Shown: one piece after another, positions 1-9,729 of the stretch
Layout: every line of letters begins with the position of its first letter
Numbering within the stretch: the stretch's first letter is position 1
Assembly (NCBI RefSeq): GCF_003054445.1
Contig: NC_042507.1
Span: 1,302,001-1,366,000 of the forward strand
Origin: Pichia kudriavzevii
Taxonomy: Eukaryota > Ascomycota > Pichiomycetes > Pichiales > Pichiaceae
Length of the DNA stretch: 64,000 nucleotides
Reading direction: 5' to 3'
The notes under the pieces: generated by a model
What the model saw: the letters and a program-made list of their open reading frames with translations, nothing else
What the model was told of the DNA's origin: nothing
Databases searched by the model: none
Translations under genes and position numbers: made by a program

Positions 1-1
1 G

Positions 2-103
2 AAGGTGTATGACCTTGGACTTCCCAACAGGGATGAGAATTCCCCTCCTTTTGATACCCGAAGAGTTGTCACACAGCACAAGTTCATGCTGGCATTGACC
101 TAG
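2..103 (+). CDS. 3' end of an unidentified protein gene (partial)
   Basis: One frame is open from the first bases of the window to a TAG at 101-103 and gives 33 residues, ending in HKFMLALT. The other two forward frames are soon closed. The tail is mixed charged and polar and I do not recognise it. It may be the C-terminus of a plus-strand gene that begins outside the window, or a chance open stretch; 33 codons is too short to tell. Confidence 0.35.
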   Translation, partial: KVYDLGLPNRDENSPPFDTRRVVTQHKFMLALT

Positions 104-538
104 TTCCTAATACATTGTATTCTTATTCATTGTGTTATACTACGCTAGTACTAAACTTGCAGAAGTAAGCAATTTGGAGTAGGGCGCATCGACTTGCCTG
201 AGTTAGCGCTGCTCCTAGCTTGACAGCATAGAGAGGTATCCTTTCGCGGATCCAGTTGCCAGGTACAGTATTTTATTTCCATCTTCAAAGTTGGAGACAA
301 TGTTCATCAGACAAAGCTATAGTGTATTGTTGATACTGGATAATTCATTATAAAAAGAGACACTTCTTCATCCATGGGACTGTTTACAAAATAATAATAG
401 ATTTATGAAGATGATATTATATTTATTATCATAATAATAATAATATTATTATACTATTATTACCACCACCACTGTTACTACCCCCCCACTATTACTACCA
501 ACAGTAACATTGCCATCACTCTATCAGTCAGGTCTGCC
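104..538 (+). promoter_or_regulatory. Upstream region of the Dal5-like permease gene
   Basis: This is the 435-base spacer before the permease ATG. It holds a GATAAT at 339-344 and, 4 bases later, a TATAAAAA at 349-356. A reverse GATAA (TTATC) lies at 426-430, inside an (ATA)n/(ATT)n-rich run at about 420-470. GATAA cores are the binding sites of the Gln3/Gat1 GATA factors that control allantoin-pathway permeases in S. cerevisiae. Such cores are common by chance in AT-rich DNA, so the regulatory reading is an inference. Confidence 0.4.
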
Positions 539-2119
539 ATGTTTTCGGATCGTGATACATTAGAAAAGGAATCGAAAACAAACGTTGTTGTTGAAAATGT
601 CGAGCTTGATAATCAATTGTCAGCAATATTGTCCCTAAATGATGAGGTTAACCATATGGATGCCAAATATATGGATGAGGCATTCAAGTATCTTGATAAT
701 GATACGGGCGACTTCCAAATGGATCCACTAGAGGAGAAGAAATTTATTAGAAAAGTCGATTGGTGTGTTATGCCGGTTATTTGCGGGTTAATGGCAGTCC
801 AGATGATGGATAAGACCACAAACTCTTATGCTGCCTTGATGGGTCTTAGGAAAGACCTTACAATGTCGCCCGAGGAGTATAGTTGGGTCGGCTCTTCATT
901 TTATCTTGGTTATCTGGCGTTTGAATGGCCAGCTAACTTGGCACTTCAGAAGCTGCCACTATCTAAAACATTAGGTTCTGCAATCATAATTTGGGGTATT
1001 GTGCTAATGTGTCATGCTGCTTGTAAGAGTGCACCAACTTTTTTGTTATGTAGAACGTTATTGGGTATTTTTGAAGGATTTATGAACCCGGCATATATCA
1101 TTTTAACTTCTCAGTGGTACAGGCAAGAAGAGCAATTTTTAAGAACATGTCTGTGGTACGGGTTCCAAGGGTTTGGTACGATTATAGGTGCCTCCATCGC
1201 TTATGGATTACAAGAAAATCGGGGTGGATACCATGCATTTGCAACATGGAAAGTTTTCTACATCATTACAGGGTGTATAACGGTTTTTCTTGGTATTGTT
1301 TCCCTTCTGCACATTCCTGATGTTCCAGTTAAGGCGTGGTTTTTGAACAAACGAGACAAGATGTATGCCATTGAAAGATCAAAGTCGAACCTACAAGGTT
1401 TTGGTAACAAGAAGTTCAAGGTAAATCAGCTTATTGAAGCGTTCAGAGACCCAGTGACTTATTGTATTTTCATTTATGCTTTTTCATATGGTATTCCAAA
1501 CGGTGGATTGAATAACTTTGGCTCTATTTTGTTAAATAAAGATTTTGGATTTTCTTCCTCTCATGCATCCTTAATGAATATGCCTGGAGGTGGTATCGAT
1601 ATTGTTATCCCACCCTTGATTGCTTATCTTTGCCATTATAAACTTAAAAACTTCAAGTTAATCTCAATGGTAATTGTCAATTTGTTATGTGTTGTGGGTG
1701 CTGCGCTCTTGGCATTTACACATCCCAAGGGCTCGAGATTAACAGGCTACTATCTCGTTTATATTTCAACCACTAATATGGCGGGCACTGCTTCCCTAGT
1801 TTCTTCAAACGTTGCTGGTCACACGAAGAAACTCACAGTCAGCACTGTATTATTAGTTGGTTACTGTGTGGGCAACATTGTTGGTCCTCAAACTTATAGA
1901 GAGAGTCAAGCTCCAGGTTATGCCGGCGCCAAGACTGCCATGTTGGTGGCTTATGTGGTTGGCGCAGTTGCACTATTTATTATTTATGTTGTCTACGTTG
2001 CTAGAAATAGAAGGAGAGCCACGGAAAGAGAGAAGGCTGAACAAATTATCGACAAGGAGAAATTGGCTTTCTCTGATTTAACAGATTTAAAAAATCCAGA
2101 GTTCGTGTATGACCTATAG
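539..2119 (+). CDS. Dal5-like major facilitator permease (allantoate / anion:cation symporter family)
   Basis: The 526-residue protein has about 12 hydrophobic segments between a hydrophilic N-terminus (1-75) and a charged tail. It matches S. cerevisiae Dal5 in several places: MDKTTNSYAALMGLR near the first membrane segment, SNLQGFGNKK in the central loop, IPNGGLNNF and ILLNKDFGFSS after it, and the tail FSDLTDLKNPEF, which closely parallels the Dal5 C-terminus. The family (ACS, with Dal5, Tna1, Vht1, Seo1) imports allantoate, ureidosuccinate, dipeptides, nicotinate and similar anions across the plasma membrane with protons. The substrate cannot be read from sequence, so no gene symbol is given. 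It starts at ATG 539. An upstream GATAA and TATA box would fit nitrogen-regulated expression. Confidence 0.85.
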   Translation: MFSDRDTLEKESKTNVVVENVELDNQLSAILSLNDEVNHMDAKYMDEAFKYLDNDTGDFQMDPLEEKKFIRKVDWCVMPVICGLMAVQMMDKTTNSYAALMGLRKDLTMSPEEYSWVGSSFYLGYLAFEWPANLALQKLPLSKTLGSAIIIWGIVLMCHAACKSAPTFLLCRTLLGIFEGFMNPAYIILTSQWYRQEEQFLRTCLWYGFQGFGTIIGASIAYGLQENRGGYHAFATWKVFYIITGCITVFLGIVSLLHIPDVPVKAWFLNKRDKMYAIERSKSNLQGFGNKKFKVNQLIEAFRDPVTYCIFIYAFSYGIPNGGLNNFGSILLNKDFGFSSSHASLMNMPGGGIDIVIPPLIAYLCHYKLKNFKLISMVIVNLLCVVGAALLAFTHPKGSRLTGYYLVYISTTNMAGTASLVSSNVAGHTKKLTVSTVLLVGYCVGNIVGPQTYRESQAPGYAGAKTAMLVAYVVGAVALFIIYVVYVARNRRRATEREKAEQIIDKEKLAFSDLTDLKNPEFVYDL

Positions 2120-2232
2120 CTCCGTTTATATTTCGTTCGTTCTTTTTTCTTTAATCAGGTTACTTTGTTTTTATATTCTCATATACTTATATATGTGATC
2201 TAAATATTATTTTAAAATTAGAAAAAAGGTTC

Positions 2233-5200
2233 TCAGTGTTTTTTCAATGTTGGAAGTTTGGTCCATGGTTTAAATCTTTTGACTCTGAAGATCCAATACA
2301 ATACAATCATACCAAAGAAATTCACTATGATGTAAACACAGTAGAACCCAATATTTCTCCATCTTTGATGAAACGTAATACCAACACTAGCAAGATATTG
2401 ATCGGCAATCGAATATCTGCAAACTGCACAGTCGCTAAAAGATTCAGGATTTGAAACATAACCAGTGGCAACCTTGAAATAAGGTTCCAAATAATCTCCG
2501 CACGTCATTCCACTAGGCGGCTGTAAAACGTTCATCTCTTCAGGTGCACATTCGACACGTCTGTTATGCAATGAGATACTCAACAAGTCACTGACAAAGT
2601 AAGTTAATGGTGATACTCTCCACATGAACTTCCAAAAACCAGGCATCAATGAAGGAGGTTGGAAAACACCACAGAAAGCCATAGTGAAACTGAAAATTAA
2701 TCCCATGATGACATTTGCTGAAGGTAGATCTGGTGACGGATATAAGATAGCCAAAGCTAGAGATGGATAATACAACTGGTAGAAGAAGCAATAGACAAAC
2801 CACCACAACCCACATCTTGAAGGTGAGTTGTCTAATTGAATAGGAAAATACCAAGTTACAAAATAGATCGTAGACATGATAATGCAATAAGGAAGCTCAT
2901 TCAAGTACTGTGCAATCAAGAGACATGACCAATGGAATGTGTTTGACTTGGACTCACGAACCTCAAATAATTCTCTAGAAGCAATCGCATATGTTTGGAT
3001 TTGATTCATGATTGGAGCACTGACAACGAGTGTTAAGAAGCTGGCAAACATAACATTCTGCATACCGACAATTGTGTATTTGGCATTCCAGAAGGAGAAT
3101 CCGGTAACCAACCCACCAACAACATTAAGGAATAATTTAGGCAACACATATGGTAAAGATCTGTATAGCTGGGTATACGTTCTCTTGTTAACCTGGTAGA
3201 ATTGGTATGAATATGGAGTAGCATATGTTTTTGTCAATTCGGGATCTACTTTAATTTCCTTGTGTCTACCTGTTTCGACCAGCTCGTCAATTTTCTTGGT
3301 CACATTGGCGCATTCTTCACTTTCAAGCCATAACTGGTGCCAATCGGTCATCACCCCTGAAGTAGCACCTGCACCAATAATTGTCAAAATATACTCTGCT
3401 GGATTTTCATCAGGTTCGCATTTCCTAGTACCATGTCTCTCAAAGTAAGATAATAAAACTTCCGAGTTTGCGCCAATGTCACCAAAATAAACTGTTTGAC
3501 CACCTTTTCTTAAAAGTAGTAGTCTATCAAATTGCTCAAACAAAACAGCAGAAGGCTGATGAATGGTACAAAGAATTGCCTGCCCAGCGTTTGCCAGTTT
3601 CCTCATGACCTGGATAATAGCCAACGAAGATTGCGAATCCAAACCAGAGGTGGGTTCATCAAGAAACAACAACAAAGAAGGCTTGGCAACCAATTCCGTA
3701 GCAATTGATAGTTTCTTTCTCTGTTCAACATTCAAACCGTAACCAGGGACACCAGCAATGGAATCTGCATAGTCTTCCATGTTCAAGATTTTCATGACTT
3801 TATCCACATACTCAATTTTCTCCTCATCTGGGACACTACGAGGTCTTCTCAATCTGGCACTGAACAAAAGGGATTCCTTGACTGTTAACTCAGCAACATG
3901 TAAATCTTGCTGTTGGACATACCCGGTTCTCCTTTCAAAGGAAGAATCTACAGGGGCTCCATTGACAAACATATCACCCGTAATAACACCAACCTCGGTA
4001 CGCCTGGATAAAACATTCAACAATGTCGTTTTACCAGCACCAGATTCCCCAATTAGGGCTGTCATTGTACCTGGCAGAACATATCCCTGAATATTATCCA
4101 ACAACTTTTTTTCAGTGTTTGCATATGGGACAGTATAGTTCACATCTCTCCAGCAAAAGATATCACTCGATCCTAAACCTTCAAAGGAATCATTAGTATC
4201 AGGAGGCTGAGATTCCATATCTTTTTCAAACGATAGTGGTGTACCATTTGCTCCTCCAGTTTCTTCCTGATCACCTTCTGCAATCTTTTCACCATCAGCA
4301 GGTGCTATTTGTTTGAAATGTTCCACCAATGCGCCAGAGACCCTTGCATTCCTAATAAAGAGCAACTTATCAGCAGAAGATGGAATTGGATTGTACAATT
4401 CCACAGCAATTGCATTTATAACCAAATAACCAAAGATGAAAATAAACATAAAACCGAAATTTCTCCAAACATGGCCAAAGGTGTAGGTATATGCCAACTT
4501 GATATAAATGTCGCCATCCACGTCATTCGAGCCACCATACTTGATCTTGGATAGAGAGGCACCAACAAAACCACAGACTTGGTTCAATCTAGGATTGACG
4601 TTCTCATAACCGGGACCATAGGGAATTAAGCTCATTGGGAAGCATTCCATTCGGCGATTGTGGAATTGCATAGTAATCATTGCCTCGAAAGCATACAAAA
4701 TTGGGTTTGTGTATGCAAACCACTTGAACCACCAATACATTGAGTTCAGTTGGATCATATAAGAGGAATAGAGAGCCAACCCTAGTGTGACCACACCACA
4801 TATTGCCATTGCTGCGGCCAAGGTGGGCATAAACGAAGAAATCAATGTAAACAAGGAACTGACAGCTAACACAACCAGATTAATCATTAGAAGGAATTGG
4901 AAAAAAGGGCCTGGTTCACGCTTCATATTAGATAAGAAATACATGATGATGGAGAATAGAACAATGGCAATCAACCGGATTGGAATTTGTATAATCTGTT
5001 TGGCAATTAATTCAGCTGAAGGGTGGTAGAAATGGTAAGCATACTGTTTGTTTAATACGGGTTTATCGTCAAACAACACAGGGGTTTGTGCCAAAGACAT
5101 GATGGAGAAATAAAGACAGGCAAAGAAAATCACACCTCCCTTTGTGAAGGCTCCCAATGTCGAGTTAGGCGAGTTATAACCCAAGGAACCAATAATCAAG

Positions 5201-6684
5201 GACTGGATAACAGCTGCAGAGATGAAGGTAACAGTGTAAGCCTTGTCGTTGATTGTACTTTGAAAACGCCTAATGCAGCATAGTTTGAGTTGTGTAAGGT
5301 AATTGACAGTATAGAAGGAGTGTTTAGATGTCCCTTTCTCCTTGAGTATGTGGTTGGAATTTTCAATTGCCTGGAATGATTCATCAGCAGAATATTGTGC
5401 TGATTTTTCGCCGATTTCGTTCATCAGCTCCTTGTATTCTAAAGAGTTACGCCAATAAGTTTCAAATTCCTCTGGTGTCTGTGGTAATTTCTCCTCAAGT
5501 CCCGGGCGGCATTTTCTAGCGTTTGCGTCTGTAATAGAAGTCAAGAATTCCGAACTTGTCTGTCGATCTTCCTTGACAAACCCCATCTTGGTGAAGAATT
5601 CCACAGCTTTGTCGATTGGACCAAAGTATATCTGCCTACTTAGATAGAGGACAGTGACGTAGTCAAAGAGCCTATATATTTTTTCACTGGCCTGATAGAT
5701 GGTTACGACTGATGTTGTCTTGGTGATGTTGGTGACAGTCCTCAAGTTTTCGATAAATTCCAAGGCAGTCGATGCATCCAAGCCCCTAGTTGCATTATCA
5801 TAGCAGGTAAGCATTCCATCTGCAACCATTGCCTCTGCTATGGACACTCTCTTACGTTCACCACCAGAGACACCTCTGATAAAGTCGTTACCCACTTTAG
5901 TCTTTTCAACGTGCTTCAATCCGAAAATAATCTCGTAGATGTTCTTCATGTTGCTGATATATTCACCTCGGGTCTCATTGTCGACCCTCACGTTGGGGGT
6001 CTTACAACTGATGGCAAATGCTAGCGTTTCACCGACAGTCAAATGGGGTAAATGGACATCCAGCTCTGGGTTGTACACACAGAGGTTTTTGAAGAACTTA
6101 AACAGCTGGTTTGATGGAATGCCATTAAAGGCAAGCTCCCCCTTTATGCCAATATAAGTCTTTGCCTCTCCTGCAAGCGACTTGAGTAACGTCGAACATC
6201 CTGCTCCAGGTCGGCCCAAGACCAATGTCATTGTACCTGGTGAACAATAGCCGCTGACATCTTTAATTACTTTCCTCTTTTTGGGGAGTTTAGAGAAATC
6301 AAACGTCTCCTTACGGTGTCGATTGAAACACCTATCATAGAGAACCTGGATTGGTTTGAAGAAGACATCCGAGACATCTAGCAGTACCGAAGCCGAAGTG
6401 TTTCTACCAAGAACCGTCAAGTCTTTAAAGACAACCTCTAGCTGTGGTTTAGAAGTGTTGTTTTCTTGCGCGAAGTTGACTATATGTTTGAGGATCTTGT
6501 CCAAGTTGAAATCAGCAGGGTCCATTTGGAAAGTCTCCATATCGTTGGCGGTCATATGAGATAGTCTCCTTGACAATTTAGAGAGCCGTTCCATAACATC
6601 GCTGTCTGATGAGATGGTATTATTGAGATCCCTATAGTAGGCTTCAGTGCCGGGCAATGCCTCAGTGTCTGTGTTGGGATCCAT
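2233..6684 (-). CDS. PDR-type full-size ABC multidrug efflux transporter (ABCG family)
   Basis: The 1483-residue protein has the reverse layout (NBD-TMD)2 of fungal pleiotropic drug resistance pumps. The first NBD has the PDR-type Walker A GRPGAGCST (about residues 157-165, Cys replacing the usual Lys), an intact signature VSGGERKR, and a degenerate Walker B ending YDNATRGLDA. The second NBD has a canonical Walker A GESGAGKTT (near residue 880), a degenerate signature NVEQRKK and Walker B LLFLDEPTSGLD. This asymmetry is normal for Pdr5/Snq2/Cdr1 proteins. Each NBD is followed by a six-helix membrane domain. The expected role is ATP-driven export of azoles and other hydrophobic drugs at the plasma membrane. 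TCYDNATRGLDAS is more Snq2-like, but I cannot assign the exact orthologue. The gene is tail-to-tail with the permease, 113 bases apart. Confidence 0.95.
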   Translation of the reverse strand: MDPNTDTEALPGTEAYYRDLNNTISSDSDVMERLSKLSRRLSHMTANDMETFQMDPADFNLDKILKHIVNFAQENNTSKPQLEVVFKDLTVLGRNTSASVLLDVSDVFFKPIQVLYDRCFNRHRKETFDFSKLPKKRKVIKDVSGYCSPGTMTLVLGRPGAGCSTLLKSLAGEAKTYIGIKGELAFNGIPSNQLFKFFKNLCVYNPELDVHLPHLTVGETLAFAISCKTPNVRVDNETRGEYISNMKNIYEIIFGLKHVEKTKVGNDFIRGVSGGERKRVSIAEAMVADGMLTCYDNATRGLDASTALEFIENLRTVTNITKTTSVVTIYQASEKIYRLFDYVTVLYLSRQIYFGPIDKAVEFFTKMGFVKEDRQTSSEFLTSITDANARKCRPGLEEKLPQTPEEFETYWRNSLEYKELMNEIGEKSAQYSADESFQAIENSNHILKEKGTSKHSFYTVNYLTQLKLCCIRRFQSTINDKAYTVTFISAAVIQSLIIGSLGYNSPNSTLGAFTKGGVIFFACLYFSIMSLAQTPVLFDDKPVLNKQYAYHFYHPSAELIAKQIIQIPIRLIAIVLFSIIMYFLSNMKREPGPFFQFLLMINLVVLAVSSLFTLISSFMPTLAAAMAICGVVTLGLALYSSYMIQLNSMYWWFKWFAYTNPILYAFEAMITMQFHNRRMECFPMSLIPYGPGYENVNPRLNQVCGFVGASLSKIKYGGSNDVDGDIYIKLAYTYTFGHVWRNFGFMFIFIFGYLVINAIAVELYNPIPSSADKLLFIRNARVSGALVEHFKQIAPADGEKIAEGDQEETGGANGTPLSFEKDMESQPPDTNDSFEGLGSSDIFCWRDVNYTVPYANTEKKLLDNIQGYVLPGTMTALIGESGAGKTTLLNVLSRRTEVGVITGDMFVNGAPVDSSFERRTGYVQQQDLHVAELTVKESLLFSARLRRPRSVPDEEKIEYVDKVMKILNMEDYADSIAGVPGYGLNVEQRKKLSIATELVAKPSLLLFLDEPTSGLDSQSSLAIIQVMRKLANAGQAILCTIHQPSAVLFEQFDRLLLLRKGGQTVYFGDIGANSEVLLSYFERHGTRKCEPDENPAEYILTIIGAGATSGVMTDWHQLWLESEECANVTKKIDELVETGRHKEIKVDPELTKTYATPYSYQFYQVNKRTYTQLYRSLPYVLPKLFLNVVGGLVTGFSFWNAKYTIVGMQNVMFASFLTLVVSAPIMNQIQTYAIASRELFEVRESKSNTFHWSCLLIAQYLNELPYCIIMSTIYFVTWYFPIQLDNSPSRCGLWWFVYCFFYQLYYPSLALAILYPSPDLPSANVIMGLIFSFTMAFCGVFQPPSLMPGFWKFMWRVSPLTYFVSDLLSISLHNRRVECAPEEMNVLQPPSGMTCGDYLEPYFKVATGYVSNPESFSDCAVCRYSIADQYLASVGITFHQRWRNIGFYCVYIIVNFFGMIVLYWIFRVKRFKPWTKLPTLKKH

Positions 6685-6869
6685 AGATACGTTTTTTTTT
6701 CTTTTTCTTTTCCCCTTTTTTTTTAATAATCTGGGGAGTGGCAGATATGCGTAATAGAAATTATTGCAATTGTTAGTGTAATTTCAATTGTATATACTTT
6801 AGTGGCGTTAAATGTGATACTACTGGTGTATACTATGAATGTCTCAAATCCCAACCAACTGCTTTGCAC

Positions 6870-6875
6870 CACGTG
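6870..6875. promoter_or_regulatory. CACGTG E-box upstream of the ABC pump
   Basis: CACGTG in the context CACGTGAT. The reverse complement, ATCACGTG, fits the Cbf1/CDEI consensus RTCACRTG. It lies about 190 bases upstream of the pump's ATG, a plausible position for a bHLH activator site. One hexamer is weak evidence. Confidence 0.3.
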
Positions 6876-7278
6876 ATTGCAAACCACCGTGCACTACTGT
6901 ATAGAAGTATCCAAGTAAGTATGTCGAATGACCACAACACTACAAGAGCAGCAACGGAACAACTGGCCAGAACCAACACGGAACATAACAAGTGCCACTA
7001 CGACGCCATGCCGTTGAATCTCATAAACAGGTGATATGCACCAATATATAACCCTACTAAGGGCTTCTCTAACATACTGTATTAGACTATATTGGACTTC
7101 ACCATATTAGACTATCCCAAATTAAACTACACTAGGTTAAACTTCACTATACTATGCATACGGTCTATTATGGACACCTACGGTGATGTACAGATAAGCA
7201 ATCGATACATTGTGCCGAGATTGCCCGAGTGCCAAATAGGGGTTCCTCTCCAGATTGAACGGGGCACAAAGGCATCCC

Positions 7279-7312
7279 CATTGGGACAGCAGGGGCGGCG
7301 GCTGTCCCAATG
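7279..7312. repeat. 12-bp perfect inverted repeat with 10-base spacer
   Basis: The left arm CATTGGGACAGC (7279-7290) and right arm GCTGTCCCAATG (7301-7312) are exact reverse complements around the G/C-rich spacer at 7291-7300. Transcribed, this would form a stable stem-loop. As DNA, each arm carries a CCAAT pentamer in opposite orientation. Confidence 0.8.
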
Positions 7313-7471
7313 AGGCAAGTCGTCTCTGCGTCGTGCATACACACAATGGGCACGGGGATTTTTTTATTACAATAATACCCACCCAATGGGGAAACACCGT
7401 GGTTGCTGGCATGTTTTGTCCCTGTGTGTGGCTCGAGGAGTTCTCCCGAGAAGTCCCGGGCGAGCAGCGGG

Positions 7472-7493
7472 TCTTCCGGAAGAGCCGGCTCTT
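7472..7493. repeat. Two overlapping perfect palindromes
   Basis: TCTTCCGGAAGA (7472-7483) and AAGAGCCGGCTCTT (7480-7493) are both self-complementary and share four bases. A third imperfect stem, CTCGAGGAG with CTCCCGAG, lies just upstream at about 7431-7449. Such stacking is unusual in yeast spacers and suggests dimeric binding sites or a folded transcript. Confidence 0.7.
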
Positions 7494-7572
7494 TGAACAA
7501 CTGGGGGGAGGGCATTTTACAGCATGTGTGCGGGTTGGTAAATACACTGATCCAAGGTCTGTGGGAGCGCTT

Positions 7573-7603
7573 CTATGTGACAATGTCCCTATGTGACAAT
7601 GTC
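7573..7603. repeat. Direct repeat, 2 copies of a 15-mer
   Basis: CTATGTGACAATGTC occurs at 7573-7587 and again at 7589-7603, a 16-base period with one intervening base. Confidence 0.8.
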
Positions 7604-7938
7604 TGTATCTGCCATTTTAGATATGTCCACAGGTCCATGTAAATAGATGTCTTTGACGGGAAGCCTCTCATGACACCAATAACAATAGTGTCCCCCCCCC
7701 GAAACGGGTGTTGCTTGTCGGGAGAGGGCAACGTTTGTGGAGAATGGCGGTACATTGGGGAGACCATTTCTAGAAATGTTTCCCCACCCTCCTTGGATGA
7801 AAGTCACTAGAGAAGTTGTATATACACGGTCCAAGAGGACCCATTTTGGCATTGCTTTGCAGTGTTGTGTGTGTATGCATGTATATTCGTTTACATATCG
7901 TTGTATATCTCTGTACAACCACAATGACGGTGCTGGGG

Positions 7939-9729
7939 TTACATCTTGGAAAGCTCGTCCGCCAGTTGGGATGGAGTCAGTGTGAGATGTTTTGCCACCG
8001 AACGGCCACCAGTCTGTCCAGCATAGGCATGGAAGATCTTGTAACTCGGAACGAGCGTTTTGGTGATGTCTTGCACTAGTTGTTTCCGGAAATAGGGTGG
8101 AATGTCCATCCTCTGGAAAGTTGTTTGTAACTCTTGGAAGGTGATGTTAAACTCTTCGATAAATTTGACAAGGTCCTTCTGCGACATGGATAAGTTGGAT
8201 CCTGAAAGAGTACTTGCTTGCATAATTCGGGCAGTTAATGTAGACCACTGCATCACGGCCCTATCCATGGCCTTCTTCTTGAGCTTCTCATACCGGTCCA
8301 TGCCCCGTTGCCCCAATATCTGCTTCAACAACGATTTACCCTCAAGGAGCGTTTGTAGACCATCGAGGTTGAAGAGGAGTATCACTCCAACTTCCTCGTC
8401 GGCTTTCTTGCCCCTGTACTTGTCCGCCAACAGGTAGAATGAATATTCAATCGCATCACTGTAAAATGTTCCCAACAGAAACAAAGGATCAGATGATCGC
8501 TCCTTCTCCGCTACAAACCCATTTGGTAAATTCACTGGTAGCCACTCATTAATGGTAATTTGTGATATATATTGGAGTTGGTAATCTCTCAGGCGTGAAA
8601 AATTGTTGATTCTAGTGGATATCAACATAAAGGTGTTGTTCAATGTCTCATGTGAATTGACATTCACTACCATCTCTTCATATTTACTCCTAATATATTG
8701 GAAAAATTCCCCAAACGTATTAAGGGCATCCCTCTCACATTTGGCAGCAAGCTGTTGTAATGTCTGGTCCACAACAAGATGTTGTTCAAACAGCCATCCA
8801 ACAAACCGATTTGCTCCATCACAGAGCTCGTAGTACATGGTATTATATGAGGTACGCCTCTTCTCCACAAAGTTGATAATCCCATTCAAGATCCCAATGA
8901 TTTCGAAAGATACCACAGAGACATACTTGTTAACATACGACCCTAGTAATTCGGCACTAATAAACCCACGGAAAAGATTATGAACAATATATAATTCATT
9001 GCTCAACATACCCTTGATTTTGTCAATATACACGGGGAAAGACTCACTGTTCCCACCATCGTATATGTAGTTCTGGTCATTGTTAACCTTGGGCGTGCTA
9101 ATGGCACAAGATCCCATTTTCCTCTTTAACAACCCTATTCTCTCCCTCATTATTTGCTCATCGATATCTATGTCACGCTCCCTGGTAAGATACTCATATT
9201 CTACTCTGATTTCCTCGATGTTCTTTGTGTCTTTGCCATTCAATTGGGATACCCTTTTCAGTACATCGCTTTTCAATAGCGTGTCACCACTCAACATACC
9301 TTCCACTAATTGTCGATTCAACGCCTTGTATCCGCCAAGCCCTTGTTGCTTCATATCCGAACCAATGGCTCTAAGCTTCCTCAGTGTCTCAATAAACTGC
9401 TTGACCCCAGTGATACCAGCATCCAACAGATCGGCATCAAGAAGCTCATCTAGTTGACGTATATTTTTCGCATACTCCTTGATCTCAGCAACCTTGCTTT
9501 CAACAGCATGCAAATTCCCCTGTTTGATCTTTAACTCTCTTAACGTGTTCATCAATGGACCTATATGTCGAATTGCGGCCTTGTTGGTGGTGGATAATTT
9601 ACTCATACCCGTTGTCACCTCCTCTGAAATGGTGCTCATGCTTCGCAGATTCTCAGTTAAAATTGCAATTTCCACATTGGAAGCATCCATCCCCAACATG
9701 GTATCCAATCCAGGACCCTTGATATCCAT
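7939..9729 (-). CDS. EXO70: Exocyst complex subunit Exo70
   Basis: The 596-residue, largely helical protein has the Exo70 C-terminal hallmarks: a basic cluster and the ending YKIFHAYAG...RSVAKHLTLTPSQLADEL, parallel to the yeast Exo70 tail (KHIKYTPDELTTVL). The N-terminus resembles the coiled-coil-rich first helical bundle. Exo70 is one of eight exocyst subunits. It binds PI(4,5)P2 and Rho3/Cdc42 at the plasma membrane and tethers secretory vesicles at growth sites. The frame is open for 27 more codons to a GTG at 9810, but the first ATG is 9727-9729, giving a length close to the S. cerevisiae protein (623). TRL1 lies four genes away, and EXO70 and TRL1 are near neighbours in S. cerevisiae (remembered). 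Confidence 0.9.
   Translation of the reverse strand: MDIKGPGLDTMLGMDASNVEIAILTENLRSMSTISEEVTTGMSKLSTTNKAAIRHIGPLMNTLRELKIKQGNLHAVESKVAEIKEYAKNIRQLDELLDADLLDAGITGVKQFIETLRKLRAIGSDMKQQGLGGYKALNRQLVEGMLSGDTLLKSDVLKRVSQLNGKDTKNIEEIRVEYEYLTRERDIDIDEQIMRERIGLLKRKMGSCAISTPKVNNDQNYIYDGGNSESFPVYIDKIKGMLSNELYIVHNLFRGFISAELLGSYVNKYVSVVSFEIIGILNGIINFVEKRRTSYNTMYYELCDGANRFVGWLFEQHLVVDQTLQQLAAKCERDALNTFGEFFQYIRSKYEEMVVNVNSHETLNNTFMLISTRINNFSRLRDYQLQYISQITINEWLPVNLPNGFVAEKERSSDPLFLLGTFYSDAIEYSFYLLADKYRGKKADEEVGVILLFNLDGLQTLLEGKSLLKQILGQRGMDRYEKLKKKAMDRAVMQWSTLTARIMQASTLSGSNLSMSQKDLVKFIEEFNITFQELQTTFQRMDIPPYFRKQLVQDITKTLVPSYKIFHAYAGQTGGRSVAKHLTLTPSQLADELSKM

Larger units (their letters stand above)
6685..7938. 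other. Long spacer between ABC pump and EXO70 with a GC-rich, palindrome-dense core
   Basis: Both neighbours are on the minus strand, so this 1254-base spacer is the pump's promoter side and EXO70's downstream side. The part nearest the pump (6685-7150) is ordinary AT-rich DNA with a poly-T/C tract just upstream of the ATG and a CACGTG at 6870-6875. From about 7200 to 7760 the base composition turns visibly GC-rich. That part holds a 12-bp inverted repeat, two overlapping palindromes, a 16-base-period direct repeat, a C9 run and four CCAAT/ATTGG pentamers (7280-7284, 7307-7311, 7383-7387, 7754-7758). Open frames here lack good starts and overlap on both strands. No coding gene is supported. 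Confidence 0.6.

Noticed and set aside
7152-7583. 143-codon minus-strand frame in the GC-rich spacer
   Set aside because: It begins at TTG, overlaps other open frames on both strands and has no motif. GC-rich DNA has fewer chance stops.
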